DNA from: Aliivibrio_A sp016764915
GTDB lineage: Bacteria; Pseudomonadota; Gammaproteobacteria; Enterobacterales; Vibrionaceae
Length of the DNA stretch: 64,000 nt
Reading direction: 5' to 3'
Assembly: GCA_965224595.1 (NCBI GenBank)
Contig: OZ245058.1
Location: forward strand, 2,480,001 to 2,544,000
In this document: positions 33,808-43,369 of the stretch, one piece after another
Layout of the letters: each line of letters opens with the position of its first letter
Position numbering within the stretch: position 1 is the first letter of the stretch
Program-made: the position numbers and the translations under genes
The notes under the pieces: generated by a model
Told to the model about the DNA's origin: nothing
Databases searched by the model: none
What the model saw: only the letters and a program-made list of their open reading frames with translations

Positions 33808-33935
33808 TTATTACTCCGGATATTTATGGACTACAGCCCAAAATTTTATTCGTTTTGTGTTTCTATAGTGCGAAACAAGATTAACAACAATATACTCATA
33901 ACTGTCACTAATAGACAAACTGGATATTCACTTTA

Positions 33936-34913
33936 ATGAGAAAAATATATTACTACACAGTTCTTTTCTATACTTTATTTCTCCTAACCGGATGTTTCTT
34001 TAATGGGACCGAGTCACAAAGGTGGTCTCTGGCGCCTGAGGGAACAACCGCTTTTGCACTAAGTAGTGACGGTAGATTCGCGCTCTACTATTCCAAAAAA
34101 CAACAGCTTTCATTTTGGGATCTGCAACAAAACAAGCAACTTGCTGCATTAGGTGCACTCAATGCAGAAGATACTGCCGTGTCTCATATAAAGATCTCTG
34201 ACAATAACCGTTTTGCCATTACTGCATCCCAACAAAACTTTGCCATTTGGGATTTAGGGTTAAGCCAATCAACTGGACTCTGGTCAATATCTGATGGCGT
34301 CATTCGTAGCATGGATATTTCGAACAATGGCACTCAAGTCCTGCTAGGACTCTCCAATGGAAAAGCCATTTACGTAAACTTAGTCACTGGAAGACGATTA
34401 GAGTTCCTTGCTCATCATGAAAAAGTAAATTCTGTTGCTCTATCAGCCAACGGAAAATATGCTCTTTCAGGAGGTGATGATAAATTTGCTTACTTATGGG
34501 ATACCACCAGCGGCCAGATAATTAATAGCTTTGAACATAAGCATCATGTTAATCAAGTGGCTCTACAGCGAGATGGCAAACTTGCGTTTACTGCTGACGG
34601 TAGTAACCAATGGCGATTGTGGACAATTCCTTCAGGAAAACTGCATGTTGAACTCAGTACATTTGCTCGTGGGCAGGTTTTTTCGATCAGTCGATTTAGT
34701 AATGATGGAAAGCAGATAATAACCGGAACACCAGCGGGTTTGGTGATGCTTTGGGATACGTCGACTGGCGATAAAATAAAACAGTGGAAAACAGAACCAT
34801 TAAAAGACTCTCGCCCAGCAACATCGGTAGTGTATGATGTCGCGATAGATTCACAACAACGAGTAATTTCTGCCACCTCAGCAGGCATTGCTCAAGCATG
34901 GTTGATAGAATAA
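33936..34913 (+). CDS. WD40-like repeat lipoprotein
   Basis: The 325-residue product is a predicted lipoprotein: hydrophobic N-terminus then lipobox LTGC with Cys20. The rest reads as a beta propeller with repeats ending in WD-type motifs (LSFWDL near 65, FAIWDL near 104, AYLWDT near 187, WRLWTI near 228, VMLWDT near 271). Its function is unknown; such propellers usually bind proteins. The stop overlaps the slyX start (TAATG). E. coli has no gene at this position. Confidence 0.85.
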   Translation: MRKIYYYTVLFYTLFLLTGCFFNGTESQRWSLAPEGTTAFALSSDGRFALYYSKKQQLSFWDLQQNKQLAALGALNAEDTAVSHIKISDNNRFAITASQQNFAIWDLGLSQSTGLWSISDGVIRSMDISNNGTQVLLGLSNGKAIYVNLVTGRRLEFLAHHEKVNSVALSANGKYALSGGDDKFAYLWDTTSGQIINSFEHKHHVNQVALQRDGKLAFTADGSNQWRLWTIPSGKLHVELSTFARGQVFSISRFSNDGKQIITGTPAGLVMLWDTSTGDKIKQWKTEPLKDSRPATSVVYDVAIDSQQRVISATSAGIAQAWLIE

Positions 34914-35140
34914 TGACGACAGAAAAAATAGTGCAACTTGAAAGTAAAATGGACACTCTAGAGTATAAAATTGCCTTTCAGGAACAGACGGTAGAAGAGC
35001 TTAACGAAGCACTCAGTCAGCAACAACTGTTGATCACCAAGATGCAAGCTCAGATGAGTTATTTAGTTAGCAAGATTAAAAACATTGAAACACCTAATTT
35101 GGCTGACGCATCTGAAGAAACTCCGCCGCCACACTACTAA
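34913..35140 (+). CDS. slyX: SlyX family protein
   Basis: This is a small coiled-coil protein of unknown function. The frame can be read from 34898, but the ATG at 34913 overlaps the upstream stop as TAATG and gives 75 residues, MTTEKIVQLESKMDTLEYKI, matching the family. Heptad-like Leu/Ile spacing runs through most of it, and the tail ends PPPHY as in other SlyX proteins. Confidence 0.93.
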   Translation: MTTEKIVQLESKMDTLEYKIAFQEQTVEELNEALSQQQLLITKMQAQMSYLVSKIKNIETPNLADASEETPPPHY

Positions 35141-35154
35141 TTGTCACAACCATA

Positions 35155-35187
35155 TTGAAGAGAAGATCTACCCGATGCTCTCTTCAA
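35155..35187. terminator. hairpin between convergent slyX and iaaA
   Basis: Perfect 9-bp arms TTGAAGAGA/TCTCTTCAA with a 15-nt loop lie between the two converging genes. T-tracts are weak on both sides, so it may terminate poorly or only protect the 3' ends. Confidence 0.5.
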
Positions 35188-35199
35188 TAAAGGTAGGAT

Positions 35200-36144
35200 T
35201 CACACTTCATCTGCAAAAATAGCCACACTTAATGTTCCGTCAACACCGATCATAGCTCGATACATTCCAGAGCTGTTCATAGCAAAATGTGCTTCGCCTT
35301 GAGAGTTCATAGCAATCAAACCTCCTTCTCCTCCCATTGCTTTAAGCTCGCCTTGAATAATAATCTCTGTCGCTTGCACAACCGATTCATCTAAGTAACG
35401 CATACGAGCACCGACATCGCTTGCTACAGAACAACGAAGAAAATACTCCCCCATGCCAGTAGTTGATACTGCGACATTGCCATTTCTTGCATAAGTCCCA
35501 GCACCAATAACGGCAGAGTCTCCAACACGGCTGAATTTCTTATTCGTCACTCCCCCCGTGCTGGTTGCCGCAGCTAAATTGCCTTCACAATCAAGGGCGA
35601 CAGCGCCAACTGTGCCATGTTTTTTATCATCCGGGTATTTTGACTCCGAAAGCGAAAACAACCCTTTTTCTTTCATTGATTGCAGCTGTTCATATCGTCT
35701 ATCGGTAAAGAAGTAATCTTGTTCGGTATACTCATGCTCTTGTTCAAAAGCAAAACTCTCAGCGCCTTTTCCTATCATCATGACATGATCGCTGTTTAGC
35801 ATGACATCGCGAGCTAATTTGATCGGATTCTTAATATGAGAGATACCAGCAACAGCACCTGCATCTAGGTTGAGTCCAGACATAATAGATGCATCCATCT
35901 CTATCGTTTCATTGTGCGTTAATACTGAGCCTTTACCTGCATTAAACAGTGGTGAATCTTCCATCACGGCAACCGCAGCGACAACGGCATCAACCGCCGT
36001 TCCACCACCTTGTAAAATTCGATGACCCGCCGTGGCAGATTGCTCTAAAGTTTGACGAAACTCTTGGTTGAGCTCTGCCGTCATTAACTCTCTTAAAATG
36101 GTTCCTGCACCGCCATGAATCGCAATCGAATAAGGTTTTGTCAT
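35200..36144 (-). CDS. iaaA: isoaspartyl peptidase / L-asparaginase (plant-type, Ntn hydrolase)
   Basis: This family splits itself into two chains and hydrolyses beta-aspartyl dipeptides and asparagine. The 314-residue product has HGGAG near the N-terminus and the cleavage signature HGTVGAVALD, with Thr178 as the predicted nucleophile after processing; later ATSTGG and GTGMGEYFLR-like (STTGMGEYFLR) elements fit. No signal peptide is seen, so it is cytosolic. It lies downstream of slyD behind a terminator. Confidence 0.92.
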   Translation of the reverse strand: MTKPYSIAIHGGAGTILRELMTAELNQEFRQTLEQSATAGHRILQGGGTAVDAVVAAVAVMEDSPLFNAGKGSVLTHNETIEMDASIMSGLNLDAGAVAGISHIKNPIKLARDVMLNSDHVMMIGKGAESFAFEQEHEYTEQDYFFTDRRYEQLQSMKEKGLFSLSESKYPDDKKHGTVGAVALDCEGNLAAATSTGGVTNKKFSRVGDSAVIGAGTYARNGNVAVSTTGMGEYFLRCSVASDVGARMRYLDESVVQATEIIIQGELKAMGGEGGLIAMNSQGEAHFAMNSSGMYRAMIGVDGTLSVAIFADEV

Positions 36145-36170
36145 GTAAACACTCCTTGGTTCTGCAAATA

Positions 36171-36206
36171 TAAAAAAGGCCTTTACACACAGTGCAAGGC
36201 CTATTA
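36171..36206 (-). terminator. terminator after slyD
   Basis: AGGCCTT/AAGGCCT stem with a 12-nt loop followed by TTTTTTAT on the minus strand, just after the slyD stop and before iaaA. Confidence 0.8.
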
Positions 36207-36223
36207 TTGAGCATTAATAAAGC

Positions 36224-36823
36224 TTAGTGACCGCCACAGCCACCACCGCCACAGCAGCCGCCCTCTTTTTTCTCTTTCTTCTCGTCACCGTGACCACCAC
36301 AGCAGCCCTCTTCACCATGCTCATGACCGTGGTCATGCCCATGACTGCCACAACCACCCTCTTTATGGATATGGCCGTGTTCAACCTCAGTCTCAGTTGC
36401 CGCTCGAAGCGTTATAACTTCAACATCAAAGTCGAGTGTCTGACCCGCAAGCATGTGATTACCATCAACCACGACATGGTCACCATCAACTTCAGTGACT
36501 TCAACTGGGATTGGTCCTTGATCAGTATCAGCAAGGAAACGCATGCCAACTTCAATCTCTTCTACGCCTTGAAACACATCAGCAGGAACGCGTTGTACCA
36601 TCTCATCAACGTACTCACCATAAGCTTCAGCAGGAGCAACAGTAATGCTGAATTTATCACCCTCAGTTTTACCTTCAAGCGACGTCTCTAAACCGACGAC
36701 AAGGTTGTTGTGGCCATGAAGATAATCCAATGGGGCTTCAACGGTAGATTGATCGACCACTGCTCCCTCTTCAGTTTTCACCTGATAAGCGATACTAACA
36801 ACAACATTCTTTTCAATTTTCAT
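36224..36823 (-). CDS. slyD: FKBP-type peptidyl-prolyl isomerase SlyD
   Basis: SlyD is a cytosolic prolyl isomerase, chaperone and nickel-binding protein. I chose the ATG at 36823 (MKIEKNVVVSIAYQV, 199 residues) since GGAG lies 8 nt upstream; the frame runs 30 bp further without support. The FKBP fold with the insert-in-flap domain spans about 1-150. The C-terminal 50 residues are rich in His, Gly and Cys (CGSHGHDHGHEHGEEGCCGG), the metal-binding tail used in hydrogenase nickel delivery elsewhere. Confidence 0.97.
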   Translation of the reverse strand: MKIEKNVVVSIAYQVKTEEGAVVDQSTVEAPLDYLHGHNNLVVGLETSLEGKTEGDKFSITVAPAEAYGEYVDEMVQRVPADVFQGVEEIEVGMRFLADTDQGPIPVEVTEVDGDHVVVDGNHMLAGQTLDFDVEVITLRAATETEVEHGHIHKEGGCGSHGHDHGHEHGEEGCCGGHGDEKKEKKEGGCCGGGGCGGH

Positions 36824-36913
36824 TTCTGCTCCAAAATAGCTGAGGATCAACAATTAGTCATTTTGCCGATATGATACCGAGTTTTTTGACGATTGCCAAA
36901 ATCAATTCATCCA

Positions 36914-37135
36914 CTATTCCGGTTTAAAGATACCAATAACTTGCTCTGTGTCATGAACACTTGCTTCCGCTGATTTTGGAAGCCTTTTCTCCTGATAATC
37001 ACACTTCACACATTCAACCAGCTCGATATTATTTTCAACCCACCAGCGTAAGGTATCTAATGCGCTGCATGACGGACATACTGCACCTGCTATAAAACGT
37101 TTTTTTATCTTTTGAGTCATTGTTACTGCATCCAT
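36914..37135 (-). CDS. yheV: YheV family putative zinc ribbon protein
   Basis: The product has 73 residues with two cysteine pairs (CPSC at about 20-23 and CVKC at about 42-45), fitting a small zinc ribbon, and ends QVIGIFKPE as in E. coli YheV. Its function is unknown. The start may be the internal ATG at 37120 (MTQKIKKRFIAG, 68 residues), which matches E. coli better. It lies downstream of kefB by 32 bp, as in E. coli. Confidence 0.9.
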   Translation of the reverse strand: MDAVTMTQKIKKRFIAGAVCPSCSALDTLRWWVENNIELVECVKCDYQEKRLPKSAEASVHDTEQVIGIFKPE

Positions 37136-37167
37136 TTATCGTGACTTAATGATTACTGTTGACCTTG

Positions 37168-38958
37168 TTATCCGTCCCAGCGATTCCCTGTTTCTCTTTC
37201 ATGTTCCATCTCTCTTGAAAATATCTCTTCCAGCTCTATTCTGGCCTCTTTAGCCCTAGAGGAAAGTGATTGATCATCACTGTGCATCGGTAACAACTCT
37301 TTGAGCATAGTAATATCCAGTTTTCTAAAGTGCGCTTCGGCTCTTTTGGCTTGATAAGGGTGCATACCTAAAACGGTTAATGTCTTCTTTCCTAAATCCA
37401 ATGCACCAGCGAATGTCTCTCGGCTGTAATTATCAATACCATGACTTAAGAGTTCGTACGCTTCAACGCGGCTTCTTGCTCGAACCAAAATAGTCAAATG
37501 AGGAAAATGCTTTTGACATAGATTCACCACTTCCATCGTTCTTTCTGGGTCATCTTTGCAAATCACAATCGCTTTCGCATTGTCAGCTCCCGCCGCCCTC
37601 AATAAAGCCACTTGCGTAGCATCACCATAGTAGACTTTATAACCAAACTTTCTCAGTAACTTAATCTGACTAGGATCACTTTCAAGGATAGTGACTCTGA
37701 TCTTATTTGCCATCAGCAATCTGCCCACGATTTGACCAAACCGCCCAAAGCCCGTAATAATGACTTTTGGTTTACGGTCAATTACATCGCTTTCAAGCTC
37801 TTCTTCATCAATATTGATGGTCAATGCAAACCATTTTCGTTGCGCAATAAGGATCAAAGGAGTGGTGATCATAGACAAACTCACCACGACAAGCAGCAGT
37901 GCTGTTAACTCTTTACCTAATAAACCCTCACCTTGCGCCGCAGTAAAAAGAACAAAAGCAAACTCTCCGCCCTGGCTTAAAATAGCGGCCATTTGGCTGC
38001 GTGCTTTTGCTCTAGTGCCAAACCCTCTCGCCAACCCATAGAGAATTAACCCTTTTGTGGCAACCAATAAAAACACCGCTGTAAAAATTTCAAATGGATA
38101 GAGTGCGATCATATCTAAGTTGACTGCCATACCTACAGAGATAAAAAACAGCCCTAATAGCAATCCTTTAAAGGGTTCAATTGCGACTTCAAGTTCATGT
38201 CGATATTCACTCTCTGCTAATAACACTCCCGCTAAGAAAGTGCCCAACGCCATTGAAAGGCCTAAACTTCTCATTCCAACAGCAATACCGATCACCAGCA
38301 GCAACGCGGTGACGGTAAACAGCTCTCGAGCGCCACTGTGAATGACATAACGAAACAGTGGCCCTATACAATAGTGCCCTCCAACTAACAACACAACAAT
38401 GCCACCAATCATCCAAATAAAATCAATCCAACTGCCCGTGCCTCCTCCAGCAATAATAGGCAGCAGTGCCAACATGGGAATAACGGCTATATCTTGAAAC
38501 AGCAGTACTGAAAACCCTGACTGACCGGTTTCAGATTCTGAGTGCCCTCTCTCTTCTATCACTTTCAATGCAATGGCAGTAGAGGAGAGCGCAAGCCCCA
38601 TTCCTATCACTAAACTGTTTTGCCAGTTCGCGCCCCACAACATCGCTATCATCATTAATGCGCCGCTTGTTACCACTACTTGTGCGCCGCCTAAGCCAAG
38701 TATGGGCTTTCTCATTTGCCACAACTTCTTGGGGTTAAGCTCTAAACCAATCAAAAACAGCAGCAGAACCACGCCAAACTCGGAAAAATGTAAAATGGCT
38801 TCGGGATCATTAATCAGCTTTAGCCCCCACGGGCCAATACCGATGCCTGCGATCAAATACCCCAACACAGACCCTAAACCTAAGCGTTGAGCAATTGGGA
38901 CTGCAATCACAGCAGCACCTAGAAAGACCACACTGGCTTGCAAAAAATCAGATGTCAT
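37168..38958 (-). CDS. kefB: glutathione-regulated K+/H+ efflux system protein KefB
   Basis: KefB is an inner-membrane antiporter that acidifies the cytoplasm during electrophile stress. The 596-residue product has 12-13 hydrophobic segments of the CPA2 exchanger type (about 1-380) and a C-terminal TrkA-N/RCK domain starting near 398 (KVIITGFGRFGQIVGRLL), where glutathione adducts act. It overlaps kefG by 11 bp, so the channel and its ancillary oxidoreductase are co-translated. Confidence 0.95.
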   Translation of the reverse strand: MTSDFLQASVVFLGAAVIAVPIAQRLGLGSVLGYLIAGIGIGPWGLKLINDPEAILHFSEFGVVLLLFLIGLELNPKKLWQMRKPILGLGGAQVVVTSGALMMIAMLWGANWQNSLVIGMGLALSSTAIALKVIEERGHSESETGQSGFSVLLFQDIAVIPMLALLPIIAGGGTGSWIDFIWMIGGIVVLLVGGHYCIGPLFRYVIHSGARELFTVTALLLVIGIAVGMRSLGLSMALGTFLAGVLLAESEYRHELEVAIEPFKGLLLGLFFISVGMAVNLDMIALYPFEIFTAVFLLVATKGLILYGLARGFGTRAKARSQMAAILSQGGEFAFVLFTAAQGEGLLGKELTALLLVVVSLSMITTPLILIAQRKWFALTINIDEEELESDVIDRKPKVIITGFGRFGQIVGRLLMANKIRVTILESDPSQIKLLRKFGYKVYYGDATQVALLRAAGADNAKAIVICKDDPERTMEVVNLCQKHFPHLTILVRARSRVEAYELLSHGIDNYSRETFAGALDLGKKTLTVLGMHPYQAKRAEAHFRKLDITMLKELLPMHSDDQSLSSRAKEARIELEEIFSREMEHERETGNRWDG

Positions 38959-39523
38959 AATTGGTCACCACTTCGCACTGTAACGGATTCGTTAACCAAC
39001 GCTGATATTCGTCTGCTTGTTGCAAACGCTCTATCTTGGAGATATTTCGAGACCAATAGACGATTTTAGGTTCTAACCAGTGCATTTGACACAAGGAGGC
39101 AGTGATTTCAAAAGGGCGTAAAAAGTCATTCATCGTATAACGATTATAACCTTCCGGCGTAAATGCCTGCTCAGCACCTCCGGTTGTCACAACTGAGCGC
39201 CAATATTTGCCCACCATTGCTTTCCCTTCCCCATACGCAAACCCTTTACCAAGCACGCAATCAATCCACTCTTTTAATAACGAAGGGCAAGAGTACATAT
39301 ACAGAGGATGCTGAAGCACAATAATATCGTGCGCTGATAACAACTCGTGTTCATAGATAACATCAATAAAAAAATCTGGGTAATTGGCATAGAGATCGTG
39401 CACCGTCACGTTGGGCAGATCTATTGCCGCCTCAATTAATACTTTATTAGCAATTGAGTTTTCAGGATCGGGATGTGCAAACACAATCAATATCTTAGGT
39501 AACGCCAAAAATCCTGAGGTCAT
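38948..39523 (-). CDS. kefG: KefG-type NAD(P)H oxidoreductase (Kef ancillary protein)
   Basis: This is a flavodoxin-fold quinone-oxidoreductase-like protein needed for full Kef activity. The 191-residue product begins with KILIVFAHPDPENS, has PNVTVHDLYANYPDFFID and QHPLYMYSCPSLLKEWIDCV, all typical of KefF/KefG. It is the first gene of kefG-kefB-yheV and divergent from yheS. Confidence 0.95.
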   Translation of the reverse strand: MTSGFLALPKILIVFAHPDPENSIANKVLIEAAIDLPNVTVHDLYANYPDFFIDVIYEHELLSAHDIIVLQHPLYMYSCPSLLKEWIDCVLGKGFAYGEGKAMVGKYWRSVVTTGGAEQAFTPEGYNRYTMNDFLRPFEITASLCQMHWLEPKIVYWSRNISKIERLQQADEYQRWLTNPLQCEVVTNYDI

Positions 39524-39692
39524 AAGGTTCCACTATTAAGTCGGAGGTGTCTATTTTGTCTGTTTCTCTATTACATCATACATAAGTGTAGATAAATCGG
39601 GGCAGCTTGTTTGTGATAGTCGACAATTCGTACTGTAAAGCCTACTATGCTTGTCAGTTTTATTACCCTATTCTTATCAATAATAAGCAACC

Positions 39693-41618
39693 ATGATTAT
39701 ATTTTCTAATATCCAGTTACTGCGTGGTGGTAAAGCACTGCTCGATCAAACCTCTGCAACTATTCATCCCGGTGACAAAGTCGGCTTAGTCGGTAAAAAT
39801 GGCTGTGGTAAATCGACCCTTTTTGCCTTACTTAAAGATGAATTAAGTTTAGACGCAGGTTCGCATCAATTCCCCTCCAACTGGGAGATTTCATGGGTTG
39901 CCCAGGAGACACCCGCCTTAGAACGCGAAGCACTTGATTATGTGATTGATGGCGATCGTGAGTATCGTGATTTAGAACAACAGCTATTAAAAGCAGAACT
40001 GGCAGATAATGGCACTCTGGTTGCTGAGCTGCATGGAAAGCTGGAGGTTGTAGGCGGCTATACCATTAATGCTCGTGCTTCTGAATTACTCAATGGACTT
40101 GGTTTTTCACAACAACAGATGAGCTGGAACCTAACGAAATTCTCCGGCGGCTGGCGCATGCGTTTAAACCTTGCTCAAGCCCTGCTTTGTCGATCCGATC
40201 TGCTACTACTTGATGAACCGACCAACCACCTCGATTTAGATGCCGTCATGTGGTTAGAAAAGTGGCTACAATCCTACCCAGGAACATTGGTATTAATCTC
40301 TCACGATAGAGACTTTTTAGATCCGGTGATCAATCGCATCATACAGATTGAAAACCAGCAACTAAATGAATACACCGGTAACTATTCATCTTTTGAAAAT
40401 CAGCGTGCTGAGAAACTGATCTTGCAACAAGCTCAATTTCAAAAACAGCAAAAAAACATGGCTCACATGCAGTCATACATAGATAGATTCCGTTATAAGG
40501 CCAGTAAAGCCAGACAAGCACAGAGTCGTATTAAAGCATTAGAAAAGATGGAAAAAGTGCTGCCAGCGCAACTTGATAACCCCTTTATCTTTAATTTCCG
40601 TGAACCCGACGCTCTACCAAATCCGATCTTGATGATGGATCAGGTCTCTGCGGGTTATGGTGATACGACAATATTAGAGAAAATCCGCCTCAACCTAGTG
40701 CCAGGAAGCCGTATCGGTCTACTAGGACGCAATGGTGCAGGTAAATCAACACTGATTAAACTTCTCTCAAGCGAACTAGCACCACAAGGTGGCGAATTTA
40801 CCTACTCGCAAGGGGTGAAAATTGGTTATTTTGCTCAACACCAATTAGATACACTGCAAGTCGAAGAGACACCAATGCAACACTTAATGCGTTTTGCGCC
40901 TAAACACACAGAGCAACAACTGCGTGATTATTTAGGCAGCTTTGGTTTTAAAGGTGAAAAAGCTCTGGATAAAATTGGTCCATTTTCTGGCGGCGAAAAA
41001 GCGCGTCTGGTACTGGCACTGACAGTTTGGCAAAAACCTAACCTATTACTGCTTGATGAACCAACCAACCACCTTGATTTAGATATGCGTCAAGCGCTCA
41101 CTTTTGCACTGCAAACCTTTGAAGGTGCGATGGTAATAGTCAGTCACGATCGTTATCTACTGCGCGCAACAACGGATGACCTCTACTTAGTCGATGACAG
41201 ACAAGTCTCTCCTTTTGATGGTGATCTTGACGACTACTATAAGTGGCTTATCGATCAGCAAAAGGCTGAACGCAAAGAGCAACTCAATAAAGATAAACCC
41301 GTTGATGCCCTGTCCAATAGTAACAGCGCAGTTTCACGTAAAGATCAAAAACGCAGAGAAGCCGAATTTAGAAAAGAGACCGCGCCACTGCGTAAAAAAG
41401 TCACTCAACTTGATACAAAGATAGATAAACTCAGTGTACAGCTCAGTGAAGCAGAAAGTTCGTTATCAGAAACCTCACTTTATGAGGCGGACAATAAAGC
41501 AAAACTGAACCAAGTATTGGCATCGCAAGCACAAGCAAAGAGTCAACTTGAAGAGGTCGAGATGGAGTGGATGGATCTGCAAGAACATTTAGAGCAGCTT
41601 GAGAAAGACCTTACATAA
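39693..41618 (+). CDS. yheS: ABC-F family ATPase YheS
   Basis: ABC-F proteins have two nucleotide-binding domains and no membrane part, and act on ribosomes. The 641-residue product has Walker A GKNGCGKST at 34-42 and a second GRNGAGKST, both signature motifs (KFSGGWRMR, PFSGGEKAR), two DEPTNHLDL motifs, the linker between domains, and a C-terminal coiled coil (about 530-640). It matches E. coli YheS and heads the yheS-yheT cluster. Confidence 0.96.
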   Translation: MIIFSNIQLLRGGKALLDQTSATIHPGDKVGLVGKNGCGKSTLFALLKDELSLDAGSHQFPSNWEISWVAQETPALEREALDYVIDGDREYRDLEQQLLKAELADNGTLVAELHGKLEVVGGYTINARASELLNGLGFSQQQMSWNLTKFSGGWRMRLNLAQALLCRSDLLLLDEPTNHLDLDAVMWLEKWLQSYPGTLVLISHDRDFLDPVINRIIQIENQQLNEYTGNYSSFENQRAEKLILQQAQFQKQQKNMAHMQSYIDRFRYKASKARQAQSRIKALEKMEKVLPAQLDNPFIFNFREPDALPNPILMMDQVSAGYGDTTILEKIRLNLVPGSRIGLLGRNGAGKSTLIKLLSSELAPQGGEFTYSQGVKIGYFAQHQLDTLQVEETPMQHLMRFAPKHTEQQLRDYLGSFGFKGEKALDKIGPFSGGEKARLVLALTVWQKPNLLLLDEPTNHLDLDMRQALTFALQTFEGAMVIVSHDRYLLRATTDDLYLVDDRQVSPFDGDLDDYYKWLIDQQKAERKEQLNKDKPVDALSNSNSAVSRKDQKRREAEFRKETAPLRKKVTQLDTKIDKLSVQLSEAESSLSETSLYEADNKAKLNQVLASQAQAKSQLEEVEMEWMDLQEHLEQLEKDLT

Positions 41619-41620
41619 CG

Positions 41621-42046
41621 ATGTCACTCTTAGCAGAAGATTTTTGGCAGTTTTCACTTCAGCACTACTCAAAGGCTGAAGTGAAAGAGGCGTGTTTGCT
41701 GCTTCAGAATCAATATCAGGGGAATGTGAATTTAGCCCTGTTGTTAACTTGGTTAGATAACCAACCCCTGACTATCAAGGATTGGCAAGTCCTGCTACCC
41801 GCCTTGGAAGCTACCAGTGCATTGTTAACGTCATTTCGGCCTCTGCGTATACAAGCGAAAGCCTCTGCAAACCCTCTATACCCGAAGATGCTATCCTTCG
41901 AGCTTGAGATAGAGCAACAACAGCAAACGGACTTAATTACTGCTGTTAATCAACACTCACTGTACACGACCTCATCACCATCATTGCTTGAGCAATATTG
42001 TCACTCGCTCAATGCAAAAACACTCGTTTCTGAGCTTTCACTATGA
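41621..42046 (+). CDS. TIGR02444/DUF2390 family protein, function unknown
   Basis: The 141-residue product, with FWQFSLQHYSKAEVKEACLLLQNQ near the start read in two parts, resembles the small TIGR02444 family often found next to yheT in vibrios and pseudomonads. It has no signal peptide, membrane segment or catalytic motif. It follows yheS by 2 bp and its stop overlaps the yheT start (ATGA), so all three genes form one operon. E. coli lacks it here. Confidence 0.82.
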   Translation: MSLLAEDFWQFSLQHYSKAEVKEACLLLQNQYQGNVNLALLLTWLDNQPLTIKDWQVLLPALEATSALLTSFRPLRIQAKASANPLYPKMLSFELEIEQQQQTDLITAVNQHSLYTTSSPSLLEQYCHSLNAKTLVSELSL

Positions 42047-43005
42047 CCCCTTTTTCCGCCATTCGAGGGGTAACCAACCCTCACTTACAAACGCTACTGC
42101 CTAGATTAATCAGACGAACACCTCTGTTTGATGCCATTCATCAGCGCTTGCACACACCTGACGCTGACTTTATTGATCTAGCTTGGACTGAAGAGCCCAG
42201 TAAAGCGCAACACAAGCCGATATTTATTCTGTTTCATGGTTTAGAGGGCAGTTTTGAAAGTCCTTACGCTAATGGCCTGCTTTATGCTGCGAAAAAACAG
42301 GGATGGTTAGGGGTAATGATGCATTTTAGAGGCTGCAGTGGAGAGTTAAACCGTCAACCTCACGCTTATCATTCAGGAGAAACCAGCGATCCTCGTCTAT
42401 TTCTAGAGATGATTCAGCAACGCTTTCCGAGAAATAATAAAGTGGCCGTCGGCATCTCGCTAGGGGGCAATGTTTTAACACGCTACTTAGCGAAATACCG
42501 TCACCAACCATTGATTGATGCAGCTGCAATCGTCTCTGCGCCACTGGACCTTGGTGCCTGCTCAGAACGAATCCAACTCGGTTTCTCCAAAGTATACCAA
42601 CGCTATCTACTCAACTCGTTAAAACAGAGCATTCATAAAAAACTTGAGTTAATGCCGCGCTCTTTTTCAATCAATCAACAACAGGTGAGTAAAATCACCT
42701 CAATTTACCAATTTGACGACTTAATCACTGCGCCTATTAATGGTTTCAAAGATGCAAAAGACTACTACCAACAGTGCAGTGGTATCCACATTTTAGATAA
42801 AATCACGATTCCAACCTTGATTGTACACGCTAAAGACGATCCATTTATGACGCATGCGGTTATCCCAAAACAGCCACTTCCCAAAAATATCACTTATTGC
42901 TTAACTGAGCACGGTGGTCATGTTGGTTTCATTGCTGGTACGCTTAGCCAACCCTATTTTTGGTTAGAAACAGCCTTAAATGAATGGTTTATTCAACAAC
43001 GCTAA
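42043..43005 (+). CDS. yheT: YheT family alpha/beta hydrolase
   Basis: This is a predicted esterase of the AB-hydrolase fold. In the 320-residue product, HGLEGS forms the oxyanion region, GISLGGN puts the nucleophile at Ser139, HAKDDPF supplies the acid and EHGGHVGF the histidine. Substrate is unknown. It overlaps the upstream gene by 4 bp and is followed by yheU after 62 bp. Confidence 0.94.
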   Translation: MTPFSAIRGVTNPHLQTLLPRLIRRTPLFDAIHQRLHTPDADFIDLAWTEEPSKAQHKPIFILFHGLEGSFESPYANGLLYAAKKQGWLGVMMHFRGCSGELNRQPHAYHSGETSDPRLFLEMIQQRFPRNNKVAVGISLGGNVLTRYLAKYRHQPLIDAAAIVSAPLDLGACSERIQLGFSKVYQRYLLNSLKQSIHKKLELMPRSFSINQQQVSKITSIYQFDDLITAPINGFKDAKDYYQQCSGIHILDKITIPTLIVHAKDDPFMTHAVIPKQPLPKNITYCLTEHGGHVGFIAGTLSQPYFWLETALNEWFIQQR

Positions 43006-43067
43006 AACAGTAAACTGGATACAACTCTCAGCAATAACGTAAACATGACAACAAAGGCAGTATCGAT

Positions 43068-43289
43068 ATGATAGTTCCATGGAAAGATATCTCACCTGAT
43101 GCATTAGAAAGTATTATTTCCGAGTTTATTCTGCGAGAAGGCACTGATTATGGAGAGACAGAATTCAGCCTTCAAGACAAAATAAATCAAGTTAAACATC
43201 AACTCACGATTGGTGAAGTTGTTGTTTTTTATTCAGAATTACATGAGTCTGTTGACATAAAACACAAACATAGTCTCCAACCAGAGTAG
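43068..43289 (+). CDS. yheU: YheU family (UPF0270) protein
   Basis: The product has 73 residues, starting MIVPWKDISPDALESIISEF and containing FILREGTDYGETEFSLQDKI, which defines this uncharacterised family. It is soluble and acidic. It lies between yheT and prkB, as in E. coli. Confidence 0.95.
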   Translation: MIVPWKDISPDALESIISEFILREGTDYGETEFSLQDKINQVKHQLTIGEVVVFYSELHESVDIKHKHSLQPE

Positions 43290-43369
43290 AAAGCTCAACA
43301 CTTTCTACTATTTTAAATTTAACGAAACCCTGTTATAAACGTAACATTAATCTAACGACAGGGTCTGTC

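Noticed and set aside
36227..36691. 154-residue plus-strand frame opposite slyD
   Set aside because: Its Thr/Ala-rich sequence is the mirror of SlyD's His/Gly-rich tail; slyD is certain.
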